In this document: positions 8,995-17,600 of the stretch, piece after piece
Layout of the letters: the number at the start of each line of letters is the position of its first letter
How positions within the stretch are numbered: position 1 is the stretch's first letter
Source of the DNA: Microbacterium sp. AG1240
GTDB taxonomy: Bacteria; Actinomycetota; Actinomycetes; Actinomycetales; Microbacteriaceae
Reading direction: 5' to 3'
Assembly: GCF_003635115.1 (NCBI RefSeq)
Contig: NZ_RBXJ01000001.1
Span: 62,001-126,000, forward strand
Length of the DNA stretch: 64,000 bases
The notes under the pieces: generated by a model
Told to the model about the DNA's origin: nothing
Seen by the model: only the letters and a program-made list of their open reading frames with translations
Database searches by the model: none
Position numbers and translations under genes: made by a program

Positions 8995-9065
8995 CGCCAG
9001 ACCGCTCCTGCGCGACGAGACCCTGACATCGGGCCGGGTTCTCGCCGCGCGGATGCGGTCTCGCG
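8995..9065. repeat. GTCTCG-family hairpin, copy 1
   Basis: Arms 8995-9022 and 9039-9065 pair at about 21 of 27 positions. Each arm has two CGAGAC-like boxes. It starts 14 bases after the MFS stop, in a convergent junction, and probably acts as a terminator. The left arm matches the right arm of the copy at 9391-9461 at 26 of 28 positions. Confidence 0.6.
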
Positions 9066-9084
9066 GGTGCGGGTGCGGGCGGGG

Positions 9085-9363
9085 TCAGCGGGGCGCGAGG
9101 GGATGCTGCGGGCCTCGGCGCCGATCGGCCGCCGCCATCCCCGCGACGATGGCGAGGGCCGCGAGCGCGGCGCAGGCGACGAGGGCCGCGATGACGGCGA
9201 ACCCGCCACCCGGTCGCTCCTCGTACACATACGTCGATCGGGCCGCATCCCAGACCTCGGACTCGATGCCGTATGCGGCGCCCGCAACGAAGACCACGGG
9301 TATCGCCAGCGCCGCGGTGATCGCGATGAGGGCGAGGACCAGCGGGCTCAACCGTCGTCTCAT
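9085..9363 (-). CDS. Small two-helix membrane protein
   Basis: Unrecognised protein of about 92 residues. It has a positive N-terminus (MRRR), a first hydrophobic segment (LVLALIAITAALAIPVVFVA), a short outside loop with aromatic residues (YGIESEVWDAARSTYVYEERP) and a second hydrophobic segment (FAVIAALVACAALAALAIVAG), then a basic tail. ATG 9363 is preferred over ATG 9393 because the latter falls in the flanking palindrome. Palindromes of the same family flank the gene on both sides (8995-9065 and 9391-9461). Function unknown. Confidence 0.55.
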   Translation of the reverse strand: MRRRLSPLVLALIAITAALAIPVVFVAGAAYGIESEVWDAARSTYVYEERPGGGFAVIAALVACAALAALAIVAGMAAADRRRGPQHPLAPR

Positions 9364-9390
9364 CGCCCCAGCATGCCGCGTCGCGATGAA

Positions 9391-9461
9391 CACGAGACGA
9401 CGTCTGCGCGACGAGACCGCGACTTAAAGCCGTGGTCTCGCCGCGCAGGAGCGGTCTCGCG
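9391..9461. repeat. GTCTCG-family hairpin, copy 2
   Basis: Arms 9391-9418 and 9434-9461 pair at 22 of 28 positions around a 15-base loop. It lies 13 bases beyond the stop codon of the reductase gene (minus strand) and just upstream of the small membrane protein gene. Confidence 0.6.
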
Positions 9462-9474
9462 GATTCTGAGGGGG

Positions 9475-10548
9475 TCAGCCCGCCAGGCGCGGGTAGTCGG
9501 TGTAGCCCTCGGCGCCTTCGCCGTAGAACGTCGCCGGGTTCGGCTCGTTCTCGGGGTGTCCGCCCTGCCACCGCTCGACGAGGTCGGGGTTGGCGATCGC
9601 GAGGCGCCCGACCGCGACGGCATCCGCTGCCCCGCGGGCGACGAACTCGGACGCCTCGTCTTTCGTGGTGAGCTTCCCGAACCCGCTGTTGGCGATGAAC
9701 ACGCCGCCGAAGCGCGAGCGGAGGTCTTGCACGAGATCGCCGGCGGGTTCGGCGTGCAGCACGCTGAGGTAGGCGAGGCCGAGGGGGGCGAGGCCGTCGA
9801 CGAGCGCCTCGTAGGTGGCGCGGACGTCGGCCGGGTCGGTCTCGACGACGTCCTGGATGTTGTGCGCGGGGGACAGGCGGATGCCGACGCGACCGGCCCC
9901 GACCTCGGCCGCCACGGCTGCGGTCACCTCGACGACGAACCGCGCACGGGCCTGCGGCGACCCGCCGTAGGCGTCGGTGCGCTGGTTCGACACGGGGGAG
10001 AGGAACTGGTGCAGCAGGTAGCCGTTCGCGCTGTGCACCTCGACGCCGTCCATGCCGGCGTCGACCGCGCGGCGGGCTGCCGCGACGAACTCCGCGCGCA
10101 CGTCGTCGAGCTCCGCCGTCGTCAGGGCGTGCGGCACGGGGAAGGGCTTCTTGCCCTCGGGGGTGTGCACTTCGCCGTCGATCGCGACGGCGCTGGGGGC
10201 GACGATGCGATCGGTGCCGGTGATGTCGGTGTGCGAGACGCGGCCGCCGTTCATGAGCTGCATGACGATGCGTCCGCCCTCGGCGTGCACCGCCTCGGCG
10301 ACCGCTCTCCACCCGGCGGCCTGCTCGTCGGTGACGATGCCGGGCTGACCGGGGTAGGCCCGTGACTCGTCGCTCGGGTACACGCCCTCGGTGATGATGA
10401 GCCCGAGGCCGGCGCGCTGGGAGTAGTGCTCGACGACGATGTCGCCGGGCACGCCGGCGGCACCGGAGCGCATGCGCGTGAGGGGCGCCATCACGACGCG
10501 GTTCGGGAGCGCGAGGTCGCCGACGGCGAGGGGGGAGAACAGATCCAC
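9475..10548 (-). CDS. Old yellow enzyme family NADH:flavin oxidoreductase
   Basis: FMN-dependent ene-reductase of the OYE/NemA type, 357 residues. It opens with LFSPLAVGDLALPNRVVMAPLTRMR, has QLMNGGRVSH in the FMN-binding barrel, the substrate-site HSANGYLLHQFL (about 180-191), and the C-terminal FMN phosphate region FIANSGF and ADAVAVGRLAIANPDL. Such enzymes reduce activated C=C bonds with NAD(P)H; the natural substrate is not predictable. The GTG start has AAAGGA upstream. It lies 90 bases after mntP on the same strand. Confidence 0.88.
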   Translation of the reverse strand: MDLFSPLAVGDLALPNRVVMAPLTRMRSGAAGVPGDIVVEHYSQRAGLGLIITEGVYPSDESRAYPGQPGIVTDEQAAGWRAVAEAVHAEGGRIVMQLMNGGRVSHTDITGTDRIVAPSAVAIDGEVHTPEGKKPFPVPHALTTAELDDVRAEFVAAARRAVDAGMDGVEVHSANGYLLHQFLSPVSNQRTDAYGGSPQARARFVVEVTAAVAAEVGAGRVGIRLSPAHNIQDVVETDPADVRATYEALVDGLAPLGLAYLSVLHAEPAGDLVQDLRSRFGGVFIANSGFGKLTTKDEASEFVARGAADAVAVGRLAIANPDLVERWQGGHPENEPNPATFYGEGAEGYTDYPRLAG

Positions 10549-10638
10549 GGGGGTCCTTTCGGGGGAGGGGCCGACGCATCGTGGATGGCCGACCCCCGGC
10601 CCAACGGGATGCGGCGCGCCGCTATTCCTCGCCGGTGC

Positions 10639-11199
10639 TCAGGCGAGGAGGTGCTCGAGCAGGATCTTCGTGCCGATGCCGATCAGCACGAGGCCGCCGC
10701 CGATCTCGGCCGGCTTCTGGAAGCGGGTGCCGACGCGGTGGCCGAGCGCCACGCCGATGAACGAGACGGCGAACGTGATGAGGCCGATGAGCACGACAGC
10801 CGGCACGATGTCGACGTCGAGGAACGCGAAGCTGATACCGACGGCGAGAGCGTCGATGCTGGTCGCGATACCGAGCAGCAGCAGCTCGCGCGGGCGGATG
10901 CGGCCGGTCGGCGCGGCGTCGGGGTGAGCGCGAAAGGCCTCCCACAGCATCTTTCCGCCGATGAGGGCGAGCAGGCCGAACGCGATCCAGTGATCGACGG
11001 GCGCGATGAGGAAGCTGAACTGCGCGCCGAGCAGGTATCCGACGAGCGGCATGGCCGCCTGGAAGAGGCCGAAGGTCAGCGCGACGACGAGGGCGTCGCG
11101 GTAGACCCGGGTCTTGACGCGCACCCCCTGCGAGAGCGAGACCGCGAAGGCATCGGCGGAGACGCCGACCGAGACGACAAGGAGGTTGAAGAAGGACAC
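10639..11199 (-). CDS. mntP: Manganese efflux pump MntP
   Basis: Membrane exporter of Mn2+ of the MntP (DUF204) family with six hydrophobic segments. The two internal repeats begin with SVGVSADAFAVSLSQG (near residue 10) and GIATSIDALAVGISFAF (near 120); the buried Asp residues in DAFAVS and DALAVG are the family's metal-site residues. GTG 11199 gives 186 residues, the usual family length, with AAAGG seven bases upstream. The in-frame ATG at 11313 was rejected because it lies inside the riboswitch. Expression is probably switched on by Mn2+ through the leader. Confidence 0.93.
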   Translation of the reverse strand: MSFFNLLVVSVGVSADAFAVSLSQGVRVKTRVYRDALVVALTFGLFQAAMPLVGYLLGAQFSFLIAPVDHWIAFGLLALIGGKMLWEAFRAHPDAAPTGRIRPRELLLLGIATSIDALAVGISFAFLDVDIVPAVVLIGLITFAVSFIGVALGHRVGTRFQKPAEIGGGLVLIGIGTKILLEHLLA

Positions 11200-11253
11200 G
11201 GGGCGCCTTTCTCGGCGCGCGGACAGGCGAACGCCCGACACGTCGATGGTGTC

Positions 11254-11345
11254 GAGAGTCTCGTTCACCCGGAATCCGGGCGGCGCACCGGGTGAGGTCG
11301 ATCTCACCAGCATGTCGACGCGCTCTGCGGGAACTACTCCCTCTC
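11254..11345 (-). promoter_or_regulatory. yybP-ykoY manganese riboswitch
   Basis: The leader of mntP, read on the minus strand, opens with GAGAGGGAGTAGTTC and closes with GAACGAGACTCTC: the P1 helix (GAGAG/CTCTC) and the two conserved loops GGGAGUAG and CGAGAC of the Mn2+-sensing yybP-ykoY class. A helix pair lies between them. It ends about 54 bases before GTG 11199. These riboswitches commonly control mntP genes. How it switches here (terminator or ribosome-site masking) is not clear. Confidence 0.85.
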
Positions 11346-11427
11346 AGGCATTCATCATGGCAATTCTCCGACCGGTTTTTCGTTCGGTGCGCCGAAAGCC
11401 GACGGCTCGTCGAAGAGATGGGGTCTC

Positions 11428-11455
11428 GCCCTAGCACTCCCACCCGGTCTGTCAA
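11428..11455 (-). promoter_or_regulatory. mntP promoter
   Basis: Minus strand: consensus -35 TTGACA (11455-11450), a 16-base spacer and -10 TAGGGC (11433-11428). The predicted start near 11421 gives a leader of about 220 bases containing the riboswitch. The stretch from 11456 to 11638 behind it holds nothing I recognise. Confidence 0.65.
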
Positions 11456-11638
11456 GGGCGGGTCGGGCGGGTGACGCGGGTGGCAGTGTCATTCCTGCAA
11501 CGCGTGCGGTACAAGGGTCGGTCACGGTTCGATCGAGACGGATCCTGCTGGTGCGCGGCGACCCCTGCGGTGAGAGTTCCTGCGGGGGTCGTTCTGCATC
11601 TGCCGAGCGGATGCTGCGAGGGCGACCGGTGGCGTCGA

Positions 11639-12268
11639 CTACGGTGCGCCCGGCGCGTAGACCTCCACCGACTCCGGCCTGATCCGAGCGGCGAGAACGA
11701 GGGCGAGGATCCCGAGGCCGAGCGTGGCGGCGAGCACCGCGAGCGTGCCCAGCGCGGCGAGCGGCCCCGCGATCAGCTGCACCTCGTCGCCGGGGACGAC
11801 GAGGTATGCGACCTGCATGAGCACCCAGAGCGCCGCCTGCCCGGCGAGCACCCACAGCGGCGCCCACCGCCACGGGTAGGGTGCGACACCGGTGCGTCCG
11901 ATCTGCACGGTGGCGATCAGGCCCGCCCCGATCGGCACCAGGATGCCGACGTACCCGAGCGCGCTCCACACGGCGGGATCGGTCGTGCGCTGCGCATCGA
12001 GCACCGCCCCGATCGCCGCCGACGTCACGGGCCACAGCGCGACGATGATCATCGCGATCGTTCCGAGGGGCTTGCGGGCGACGAGGCTCTGCTCGCGCGT
12101 GAGCCCGATCGCGAACATCAGCACGCCGACCGCCCACGCCACGTCGCCGGTGATCGCGATCGCCCGGGCAGCGGGGGTGCCGAGGAACGACGACGACAGC
12201 ATCGACAGCACCCCGCAGACGATGAGAGCCGTACCGCCGATCACCCAGGAACGTCTGCGCCGCTGCAT
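11639..12268 (-). CDS. Hypothetical multi-pass membrane protein
   Basis: Unrecognised integral membrane protein of 209 residues with about six hydrophobic helices: WVIGGTALIVCGVLSM, IAITGDVAWAVGVLMFAIG, TIAMIIVALWPVTSAAIG, WSALGYVGILVPIGAGLIA, WAPLWVLAGQAALWVLMQVAYLV and LGTLAVLAATLGLGILALVLAA. The N-terminus is basic (MQRRRRS). A TAGCGT -10 stands six bases before the ATG, suggesting leaderless transcription. No neighbour suggests a function. Confidence 0.7.
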   Translation of the reverse strand: MQRRRRSWVIGGTALIVCGVLSMLSSSFLGTPAARAIAITGDVAWAVGVLMFAIGLTREQSLVARKPLGTIAMIIVALWPVTSAAIGAVLDAQRTTDPAVWSALGYVGILVPIGAGLIATVQIGRTGVAPYPWRWAPLWVLAGQAALWVLMQVAYLVVPGDEVQLIAGPLAALGTLAVLAATLGLGILALVLAARIRPESVEVYAPGAP

Positions 12269-12274
12269 GCCTCC

Positions 12275-12280
12275 ACGCTA
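12275..12280 (-). promoter_or_regulatory. -10 box, leaderless start at 12268
   Basis: TAGCGT followed by GGAGGC and the ATG; gap of six bases. Confidence 0.45.
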
Positions 12281-13174
12281 TCGAAGACGACGGATCGGTC
12301 CACCGGCGCGCACCCCCGACCGCAGCCGGACGATCTCGGCGGGCCCCACCCGGCAGCATCCGCCGACCAGGCTCGCACCGGCCGCCCAGTCGTCTGCGGG
12401 GAGTCCCGCAGCGCCGCGCCACACCCGGGCGGCGGCGTCCCAGCGCTCGCCGGAGTTCGGATAGGCCACGACGGGGCGATCGGTCACCGACCGGGCGGCG
12501 GCGATCGCACCGGGAACCTCGTCGGGGTGCGAGCAGTTGATCCCCACCGCGACGATCTCGTCGGCGGTGTTCGCCAGGGCGAAGCCGTGGGTCATCGGCT
12601 GCCCCGATCGCAGCCGCCCGCCCTCGACCGTGAACGACAGCCACGCGGGGCGCCCGGAGCCGCGCGCGAGATCGACGAGAGCCGCGGCTTCGTCGAGCGT
12701 CGGGATGGTCTCGATCGCGAGCAGGTCGGCCCCCGCGTCGGCGAGCACCGCGAACCGCGGTTCGTGCCAGCGGCGCAGCTCGTCGCGGGTCAACCCCGAC
12801 GCGCCGCGGTACTCCGAGCCGTCGCCGAGCGTCGCGCCGTAGGGGCCGATGGATGCGGCGATCCAGCGAGGCGTGCCATCGCCGACGGCAGAACGCGCGG
12901 ATGCGGCGAGACCCACGCTCGCGCGCAGCATCCGCTCGGTATCGCCGGCCGAGAACCCGCGCCGCGCGAGCGTCGAGAAGCCCACCTGGTACGACGCGGT
13001 GATCGCGACCTGCGCGCCGGCGGCGAAGTACTCCGCGTGCGCGGCGCGGATCGCGTCGGGGTCGTCGACGAGCAGCCGCGCGCTCCACAGCGGGTCGGAC
13101 AGGTCGTGCCCGTGCGCCTCGAGGAGCGTGCCCAGCCCGCCGTCGAGCACGATCGGCCCGGCGGAGAGATCCAT
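12278..13174 (-). CDS. mmuM: Homocysteine S-methyltransferase
   Basis: Zinc-dependent methyltransferase of the MmuM/BHMT family (298 residues), transferring a methyl group from S-methylmethionine (or a similar donor) to homocysteine to form methionine. The zinc cysteines are visible: GINCSHP around residue 210 and the C-terminal pair GGCC. The opening VLDGGLGTLLEAHG is the family start. ATG 13174 is chosen because it begins this motif and has a GACAAT -10 six bases upstream. The gene does not belong to an obvious operon. Confidence 0.9.
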   Translation of the reverse strand: MDLSAGPIVLDGGLGTLLEAHGHDLSDPLWSARLLVDDPDAIRAAHAEYFAAGAQVAITASYQVGFSTLARRGFSAGDTERMLRASVGLAASARSAVGDGTPRWIAASIGPYGATLGDGSEYRGASGLTRDELRRWHEPRFAVLADAGADLLAIETIPTLDEAAALVDLARGSGRPAWLSFTVEGGRLRSGQPMTHGFALANTADEIVAVGINCSHPDEVPGAIAAARSVTDRPVVAYPNSGERWDAAARVWRGAAGLPADDWAAGASLVGGCCRVGPAEIVRLRSGVRAGGPIRRLR

Positions 13175-13180
13175 CCCTGC

Positions 13181-13186
13181 ATTGTC
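13181..13186 (-). promoter_or_regulatory. -10 box, leaderless start of mmuM
   Basis: GACAAT, six bases before ATG 13174. Confidence 0.35.
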
Positions 13187-13236
13187 TCCGACCGCGGCGG
13201 CGCAATCCCACCGTGGGTCGATCGGCGCGGCGTTGT

Positions 13237-13242
13237 TAGTGT
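13237..13242 (+). promoter_or_regulatory. -10 box of the ABC1 kinase-like gene
   Basis: TAGTGT, placing a start near 13249 and a leader of about 37 bases containing GAGGGAGG before GTG 13286. Confidence 0.4.
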
Positions 13243-13285
13243 GTGCACCAGCCGGCATCACGGCCGGTGAGAGGGAGGTGCCCCC

Positions 13286-15292
13286 GTGCTCGCCGATATC
13301 CTCACGGCGCTCTTCGCGATCGCCTCGGCGGTGCTGGTCGGCTTCGTCGCGCGACGCATCCTCGAGACCCCGGTCGGCTGGCCGCGCAGCATCCTCGTCG
13401 GACTCCTCGTCTTCAGCGTCGGGCTGCCGTTCTCGAACTGGATGCTGGACCAGTCGGGCCTGCTGGTGGACCGGCGCACCGACGACGTGCCGACGGCCCT
13501 CCTGGCGCTGGCGGTCGTGGTCGTGTCTCTCGCGTGGATCTTCGCCCTGGGGCTCGCGGTGCTCGTCGCGCTCGAGGCCATCTTCCCCACGAGACCGCTG
13601 CCGAATCCGATCGACGTGGCCCGCGCGGGAATCCGCCAGCGCAAGCGCACGCGCCGTTACCTCCAGATCCTCGCCATCGCGTCGCAGCACGGCGCGGGCT
13701 GGCTGGTCCACGGCACGTCGCGCGTGCAGCGGGAGCTGACGACCAGCCAGCAGCGGGCACAGGCGCTGGTGTCGACCATCAACGACTCCGGCGTCACCTT
13801 CGTCAAGCTCGGCCAGGTGCTCTCCACCCGCCGCGACCTGATCCCCGAGCCCTACATCTCCGCGCTGTCGACCCTGCAGTCCAGCGCGAACACCCTCGCG
13901 TGGGACGTCGTCGAGACCGTGATCCAGGGCGAGCTGGACCGCCCCATCGACGAGGTCTTCGCGTCGATCGACCCCGCCCCGCTGGCCGCCGCGTCGGTCG
14001 CGCAGGTGTACACCGGCACGCTCCTCGACGGCACGCCGGTCGTGGTGAAGGTGCAGCGGCCGGCGGCACGCGCGCAGGTGGAGGCCGACGTCGACATCAT
14101 CCTGCGCCTGGCGCAGCGCGCCGAGCGGCAGACCCGCGCCGGCAAGGACCTGCGGCTGGAATCGGTCGCGCGCGGGTTCACCTCCACCCTCCTCGACGAG
14201 CTCGACTATCGCATCGAAGCGCGCAACATGGAGATGATCCGCACCGCTCTCGACCTCATCGCCGAGGCCGATGGCGACGAGCGTCCGCTGCTGTCGATCC
14301 CGGCCGTGCACGCGCACGCGTCGACGAAGCGGCTGCTCACGATGGATCTCGTCGCCGGAGAGCCGCTCAGCCGCGCGCATGACCGACTCGACGCGATGTC
14401 GGACGCCGACCGCGACGCCCTCGCGATCGGACTGATGACCTCGGTCATCCAGCAGATCCTGCTGTACGGCGTCTTCCACGCCGACCTCCACCCGGGCAAC
14501 GTGATCCTGCGCGACGACGGGTCGCTCGGCCTCATCGATTTCGGCGCCATCGGGGTGATCGAGCGGAGCCAGCGCGAGCACATGACGGCGCTCCTGCTCG
14601 GAGCGCTCACGGAGGACGACGTGATCGCCAGCGACGCACTGCTGCTCATCGTCGACGTGCCGGCCGATGCCGACATCGACGCGTTCCGCCACGACATCGG
14701 CATCGTGCTCACCTCCGAGCGCTACCGCCCCGCGGGCGACGGGTCGATCTTCTCCCGCATGGTCGACGTCATCCGCGACCATCGCATCGCCCTCCCGGGC
14801 GACCTCGCATCGGCGTTCCGCAGTTTCGCGACGCTCGAGGGGTGCCTGCGGGTGCTCGTGCCCGACTTCGACATGATCGCCCGCGCGCTGCCGGTGGTGC
14901 CCGGCCTGGCGCGCCGCATGGTGTCGCCGCAGCGTCTCGCCCTCGACGCGCAGGCGAGTGCTGCCCTGGCGGCGGTGCGGGCGAAGGCGCTGCCCCAGCG
15001 GCTCGAGACCCTGATGGCCGGCATCGAGAACGGCACCGCGGGGCTGCGCGTGCGCGCGATCCCCGGCGAGGCGCAGGAGGGGTTCGTCCGCTCGATCGCG
15101 GCGCAGGTCGTGGGCGCCCTGGTGTCGATCACGGCCGTGGTGGTCGCGATCGTGCTGACGGTAGCCGACACCGGCCCCCAGTATCCGGGCGGATGGGGGC
15201 TGTTCGACCTGCTCGGCGCCGCGATCGGCCTGTTCGGGTTCCTCGGGCTCCTCCGCGTCGTGCGGCAGCTCTTCGTGCGCGCACCGCGGTAG
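13286..15292 (+). CDS. ABC1/UbiB atypical kinase-like membrane protein
   Basis: Protein of 668 residues of the ABC1/AarF/UbiB family. Two hydrophobic segments open it (residues about 1-20 and 35-95). The kinase-like core carries the family's KxGQ segment (FVKLGQVLSTRRDLIP, near 171), the nucleotide-binding AAASVAQVY and VVVKVQRP, the catalytic HADLHPGN (near 400) and IDFGAIG. Two hydrophobic helices at the C-terminus anchor it. UbiB relatives act in quinone or lipid metabolism as ATPases; the substrate in actinobacteria is unknown. GTG 13286 has GAGGGAGG upstream. Confidence 0.85.
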   Translation: MLADILTALFAIASAVLVGFVARRILETPVGWPRSILVGLLVFSVGLPFSNWMLDQSGLLVDRRTDDVPTALLALAVVVVSLAWIFALGLAVLVALEAIFPTRPLPNPIDVARAGIRQRKRTRRYLQILAIASQHGAGWLVHGTSRVQRELTTSQQRAQALVSTINDSGVTFVKLGQVLSTRRDLIPEPYISALSTLQSSANTLAWDVVETVIQGELDRPIDEVFASIDPAPLAAASVAQVYTGTLLDGTPVVVKVQRPAARAQVEADVDIILRLAQRAERQTRAGKDLRLESVARGFTSTLLDELDYRIEARNMEMIRTALDLIAEADGDERPLLSIPAVHAHASTKRLLTMDLVAGEPLSRAHDRLDAMSDADRDALAIGLMTSVIQQILLYGVFHADLHPGNVILRDDGSLGLIDFGAIGVIERSQREHMTALLLGALTEDDVIASDALLLIVDVPADADIDAFRHDIGIVLTSERYRPAGDGSIFSRMVDVIRDHRIALPGDLASAFRSFATLEGCLRVLVPDFDMIARALPVVPGLARRMVSPQRLALDAQASAALAAVRAKALPQRLETLMAGIENGTAGLRVRAIPGEAQEGFVRSIAAQVVGALVSITAVVVAIVLTVADTGPQYPGGWGLFDLLGAAIGLFGFLGLLRVVRQLFVRAPR

Positions 15293-15373
15293 TCCCGCAA
15301 GCTCCCCCTGTCGCGGACGGCGGGCGCGGATCGCCGGATGCGACGGGCGAGTCCGCCGCGCGCGGTGCCCGGG

Positions 15374-16660
15374 TCAGCGGGCCGCAGCATCCTCCAGCCC
15401 GGCCTCGAGGGCATCGAGCCACGCGCCCACGTTCGCGCGCGCCTCGGGGGTGTCGGGGTAGCGCGAGCGCAGCTGCAGGCCGTTGCGGGTGGCGGTGAAC
15501 CAGATCATGACGCCGTCGACGTCGATCGCCGCCGACACGTGCTGGATCTCGAGTTCGGGGTCGGTCGGCATGGTCATCCGTCGCACGTCGAGCCACGACA
15601 GCGCGAACATCCCCGGCCGCACGGGCATGCCCCCGTACGGCGCGAGGATCGGCGCGAGCGGGTACGACCCCAGCGCCACGGCCTCTTTGACGGATGCGGC
15701 GCAGGCCGCCGGATCGTCGTCGTCGCTCTCGATCACCGCGTTCGTGATGAACCAGCCGACCGCGTCGTGCCAGCGATGGTCGTGACGGCTGTGCACGGGG
15801 AACACCGCGCGCAGCGGTGCATCGGCCAATGTCCGCGTCACCCGGGTGAGCACGCTGATCGCCAGCGCGATCGCGCGCACCGACAGCGCCGACGCCGCGG
15901 CGTCGAACCGGCGGAGCTCGGCCGAATCGAGCACGTCGCGCACCTCGACCACGGCCCGTCGCGGGCGCGACACGTCGCCGAGCGGCAGGGGGAACATCGG
16001 CATCGCGCCGGCCTCCGCCGCCAGGATCGCCTCCCACCGCTCCGAGACGTGGGAGGGCGCCGGGGGCATCCGCTCGAGCAGGTCGGTGTGCTCGGCGAAG
16101 GGCGCGGCGGGCTCGTCGGCGACGCCGGGCGCGTCGATCGCGGCGAGCAGATCGCGGATGACGACGTGCCATGACCACATGTCGACGTGCGAGTGGTCGG
16201 CGCCGATCACGACGACCCCGCCCTCAGTCTTGTCGTGCGGTTCGAGCAGGCAGAGCCGGTACGACGGTGCCTGGTACGGCGCGCAGGCCTCGTCGAAGAC
16301 GTCGCGCACCACCTCGCGCGCCGTGCGCCCGGGGGCGACCGGATGCTGCGTCCACGCGCCCGCTTCGACGACGACCTCGTGCAGGGCCGGACCGTCGTCG
16401 CCGGGTCGGAAGGCGGTGCGGAAGGTGCCGTGCCGCGCGATCACCCGCATCCAGGCCGATGCGAGCCGCTCGCGGTCGACGCCGAGCGGCAGACGAAACG
16501 ACACCGCCATCCACGAGCCGGGGCGCTGCCCCTCCCCGACGTGGCGCTTCTGATCGAACGAGACCGGCAGGCGCCTCCCGGGCGTCTCGCCCGTGCGGAC
16601 GACGAAACTGGACAACCGTCCCGGGGGGAGGGTCATCCGTGTGACTGTGGTCAACCGCAT
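15374..16660 (-). CDS. Free-standing condensation-domain acyltransferase-like protein
   Basis: A 428-residue protein resembling a single NRPS condensation domain or a PapA-type acyltransferase. The active-site region GADHSHVDMWS (near residue 173) corresponds to the HHxxxD motif, with Asp in place of the first His and the catalytic second His kept. The later SWLDVRR and FTATRNGLQLRSRYPD segments fit the C-terminal half of the fold. No peptide synthetase, carrier protein or polyketide gene is nearby, so it probably esterifies or amidates a small molecule or lipid. ATG 16660 is used because a TAGACT -10 lies eight bases upstream; ATG 16636 is the alternative. Confidence 0.7.
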   Translation of the reverse strand: MRLTTVTRMTLPPGRLSSFVVRTGETPGRRLPVSFDQKRHVGEGQRPGSWMAVSFRLPLGVDRERLASAWMRVIARHGTFRTAFRPGDDGPALHEVVVEAGAWTQHPVAPGRTAREVVRDVFDEACAPYQAPSYRLCLLEPHDKTEGGVVVIGADHSHVDMWSWHVVIRDLLAAIDAPGVADEPAAPFAEHTDLLERMPPAPSHVSERWEAILAAEAGAMPMFPLPLGDVSRPRRAVVEVRDVLDSAELRRFDAAASALSVRAIALAISVLTRVTRTLADAPLRAVFPVHSRHDHRWHDAVGWFITNAVIESDDDDPAACAASVKEAVALGSYPLAPILAPYGGMPVRPGMFALSWLDVRRMTMPTDPELEIQHVSAAIDVDGVMIWFTATRNGLQLRSRYPDTPEARANVGAWLDALEAGLEDAAAR

Positions 16661-16668
16661 GGCGCCGT

Positions 16669-16674
16669 AGTCTA
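16669..16674 (-). promoter_or_regulatory. -10 box before the condensation-domain gene
   Basis: TAGACT, eight bases before ATG 16660, in the 45-base divergent gap shared with the hydrolase gene. Confidence 0.35.
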
Positions 16675-16705
16675 GGCGGACGATATCTCGCGCTGGTGAC
16701 GGAGG

Positions 16706-17503
16706 ATGACGGTGGGGTTGCTCGACCTGGGTGGAGCAGCGATCTCTTATGACGTCACCGGCGACGCGGGACCGCTGGCGGTGCAGCTGCACGGGCTGAC
16801 GTCGAGCCGTTCGCGCGACGCGCAGCTCGGGCTCGATCTGGGCCGTGCGCTCCACGCCGCGCGCGTGCTGCGCTACGACGCCCGCGGCCACGGCCGCTCC
16901 ACGGGCGACGCCGATCCCGCCTCGTACGGGTGGGACCGCCTCGCCGACGACCTCCTCCGTCTGCTCGACGAGGTCGCCCCGGGCGAGCGCGTGCACGGCG
17001 TCGGTCCGTCCATGGGCACCGGAACGCTGCTGCACGCCGCCGTCCGCGACCCCGACCGGTTCGCGAGCCTGACCCTGGTCGTGCCGCCCACCGCGTGGAC
17101 CACCCGCACCGCCCAGGCCGAGACCTACCGGCGCAACGCCCGTTTCGTCGAGCGCGAGGGCGTCGATGCGCTGGTCGAGCTCGGCAGCTCCGCCCCCGTT
17201 CCTCCGGCGCTCGCCGATGCGCCGGAGAGCTACCCGGCCGTCGACGCGGGTCTGCTGCCGACGGTGCTGCGCGGGGCGGCCGAGACCGACTTCCCCTCGG
17301 TCGGCACGCTCCGCGCGATCTCGACCCCGACGCTGGTGCTGGCGTGGGCGGGCGATCCGGCGCATCCGCTCTCCACGGCCGAGAAGCTGCGCGAGATCAT
17401 CCCCGGCAGCATCCTGTCGGTCGCCCGCTCGCCGCACGAGGTGCTCGGCTGGGCCGGCCGCTTCGCCGAGCACGTCGGCGCCGCGGCTCGACGCGCGGGC
17501 TGA
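16706..17503 (+). CDS. Alpha/beta hydrolase
   Basis: Hydrolase of 265 residues with the fold landmarks LHGLTSS (oxyanion region), the DARGHGRST turn, the nucleophile elbow GPSMGTG (Ser near 97), and a likely C-terminal catalytic His in RSPHEV. It resembles 3-oxoadipate enol-lactonase and related esterases, but it lies far from the pca operon. The substrate is not predictable. It is divergent from the condensation-domain gene, sharing a 45-base promoter region. Confidence 0.8.
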   Translation: MTVGLLDLGGAAISYDVTGDAGPLAVQLHGLTSSRSRDAQLGLDLGRALHAARVLRYDARGHGRSTGDADPASYGWDRLADDLLRLLDEVAPGERVHGVGPSMGTGTLLHAAVRDPDRFASLTLVVPPTAWTTRTAQAETYRRNARFVEREGVDALVELGSSAPVPPALADAPESYPAVDAGLLPTVLRGAAETDFPSVGTLRAISTPTLVLAWAGDPAHPLSTAEKLREIIPGSILSVARSPHEVLGWAGRFAEHVGAAARRAG

Positions 17504-17535
17504 CCCGCAGCATCCGCCCCTCATCCGGGCGCGAC

Positions 17536-17591
17536 GAGTTGCGCCGATCCGGGGCATCCCGGCGCTCCGATGCCCCGTATCGGGGCACCTC
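17536..17591. terminator. 23-bp hairpin at a convergent junction
   Basis: Arms 17536-17558 and 17569-17591 pair at 20 of 23 positions with a 10-base loop. It lies 33 bases after the hydrolase stop and 9 bases beyond the stop of the MFS gene on the other strand, so it could serve both. Its left arm opens GAGTTGC, as does the hairpin at 57645. Confidence 0.6.
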
Positions 17592-17600
17592 ACGGGCGGC

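Noticed and set aside
11200..11313. A longer MntP start at ATG 11313
   Set aside because: It would lie within the riboswitch; GTG 11199 gives the family length and has its own ribosome site.
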